Source: Sipunculus nudus (Eukaryota > Annelida > Sipuncula > Golfingiida > Sipunculidae). From it: a stretch of DNA of 64,000 nt. Position 1 is the stretch's first letter. Every line of letters starts with the position of its first letter. The notes under the pieces were generated by a model. The model did no database searches and was not told the DNA's origin. It saw only the letters and a program-made list of their open reading frames with translations. This document shows positions 62,737 through 64,000 of the stretch, in pieces. The DNA lies in assembly GCA_026874595.1 (NCBI GenBank), contig CM049308.1:97366124-97430123 (forward strand), read 5' to 3'. The position numbers and the translations under genes are program-made.

Positions 62737-62781
62737 GTAAGCAAATTAAAAACGGCTCAAGGAAAAGTTAAAAAAGTAAGA
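62737..62781 (+). promoter_or_regulatory. Duplicated 5' splice site
   Basis: ggaaaagttgaaaaaagtaag (ending at the exon donor) is followed 39 bp later by ggaaaagttaaaaaagtaag. The second donor (gtaaga, 62776) would add 13 in-frame codons (VSKLKTAQGKVKK). That shifts the zipper out of register, since 13 is not a multiple of seven, so the first donor is favoured. Confidence 0.6.
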
Positions 62782-63256
62782 CATCAGATTAAAAGAGAAA
62801 CAGTAATGGCGCCAACATGTGCAATTAACAACTTTGTCATCAACCAAGGTGTGCTGTTATGCATTTAAACGACGTATCACAATTTACACGTATATCTCCG
62901 TTTATAGCTGGATAGGAGTATTGAACATTTAAATGAGTAAACTCACTTTTAATTAGATGTTTACTCTTGACAGATAAGGGTTTGTTTGTGTGTAAACGGT
63001 TGTAATTAAGCAACCAGTTTTAAGAGATAGGCGATTGGTCCAGACCAGTCGGGCCTAAATCCCGATCTTCAGTTAATAACAAAAGAGAATGACTTCCTGT
63101 CCAATCAATTCAATTTTATGGCTCCCCATACCTCTGATCAAGCTCATGATATATCTAATACTAATATCATGTCAACTAGGCCGTCTTTAACAAGAACGAT
63201 GTTAAAATATTTATTTTCATAAAACACTTATTTTTCTTTGTTTTAGATACAGAATA

Positions 63257-63287
<31 letters not shown>

Positions 63288-64000
63288 CATATAGGTAATA
63301 ATATTTTGCAGCATATTATTATTATCATTTGTCTATATAATATAAATTTTATATGATCATTAATATGTTGATATTTTTCAGTTAAATTTTATGACCTAGT
63401 TAGTTATCTATGTGGACAATGCACTGGCTTACAAAGTTCCTTAGTCTAATAAATGTAATTCTTACCTGCATATATTTCTAAATTGCTATTGCTTATAATG
63501 CATGCCAAAGGGTTTCATTCATCAAGTTTAAAATGTTTAATTTTAGACATTTTTCAAATGGTGCCAGCGTTTTTCATCCAATTATTAAATATTCATGTCA
63601 AATATCTGTCCTACTAAAGTTATTCATTTCACTTCAAGAATAACCTCAAACAGGGTAAAATTATCCTTAATTTAATCAAAAGTATAATTGCTTCAGGAAT
63701 AATTCAGTATTTTGTCCACTCACAGTCTGAATCAGGAATTGGGCTAGACCAGGTCCTGATCGGGGTCTAGACTGGACGGTCAGGCTTTGGTCAGGACCAA
63801 CAGGGTACTGGTTCGACCAAGCTGGTCTGGAATCAGTCCGGTCTAAATCTCGATCGGGAAATGAGCAGGACTGGACTTAATCGTCCTTTGGTTCTGATCT
63901 GGGTCTGGGTCTGGGTCTGGATCTGAGTTTGTTTTATGGATCTTTGCGTCTTTAGCGACGATCAGCATGACGTTTCAAGCGTCCCTTCTCCAGTGAGTCC
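62782..64000 (+). other. Intron after the basic-region exon, continues past the window
   Basis: AT-rich with a (TA)n run at 63259-63288 and a ggtctgggtctg short repeat at 63898-63924. 63740-63860 has several loosely repeated (g)gtc(t/c)(g/a)gac motifs. No zipper exon was found. Confidence 0.5.
63259..63288. repeat. (TA)n microsatellite
   Basis: About 14 TA units. Confidence 0.95.

Overview
This is eukaryotic nuclear DNA, most likely from a marine invertebrate and plausibly a bivalve mollusc. It has intron-split bZIP genes with GT/AG borders, a tRNA-derived SINE, DNA-transposon and retroelement remnants, many (TA)n/(TC)n microsatellites and an exceptional load of minisatellites. The species cannot be named from sequence alone. 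No bacterial genes, operons, rRNA genes or CRISPR arrays were seen. By eye, more than half of the window is tandem repeat, in over a dozen unrelated families.

Layout. 1-11.5 kb: one satellite (31-bp monomer, 92-bp trimer, higher-order periods of 1733 and 5798 bp). 11.5-18.9 kb: AT-rich sequence with one candidate minus-strand exon, a hairpin-forming 43-bp minisatellite, a SINE, a 54-bp array and a 36-bp array. 18.9-23.3 kb: a diverged interspersed-repeat cluster, then a 40/80/164-bp array. 23.3-27.4 kb: mostly unassigned sequence with microsatellites and a 30-bp array. 27.4-31.4 kb: about 80 copies of a 47-49 bp unit, each resembling a 3' splice site followed by an ATG. The last copy runs directly into the first coding exon of an ATF3-like bZIP gene (three coding exons, 31415-32686, + strand, complete at 184 aa).

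32.7-46.5 kb: downstream sequence, a 29-bp array (145-bp higher order), an LTR-like promoter block, a 1.94-kb transposon with 234-bp terminal inverted repeats carrying a decayed zinc-binding ORF, and three more arrays (46, 39 and 58 bp). 46.5-64 kb: a second bZIP gene on the + strand. It has a 303-codon acidic-ended exon, a 15.2-kb intron holding a 10.5-kb 49-bp satellite, and a 37-codon basic-region exon. Its leucine zipper should lie beyond the window.

The two bZIP genes are head to tail and share phase-0 borders around the basic-region exon (108 and 111 bp), so they look like relatives within the Fos/ATF3/BATF-type bZIPs. The first resembles a stress-inducible CRE/AP-1-site factor. The second is divergent and has Ser where bZIP proteins almost always have Asn. 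The biology that stands out is how tandem amplification has been tolerated, or used, at introns of regulatory genes. The 3'-splice-site array abutting the ATF3-like exon is the most striking case.
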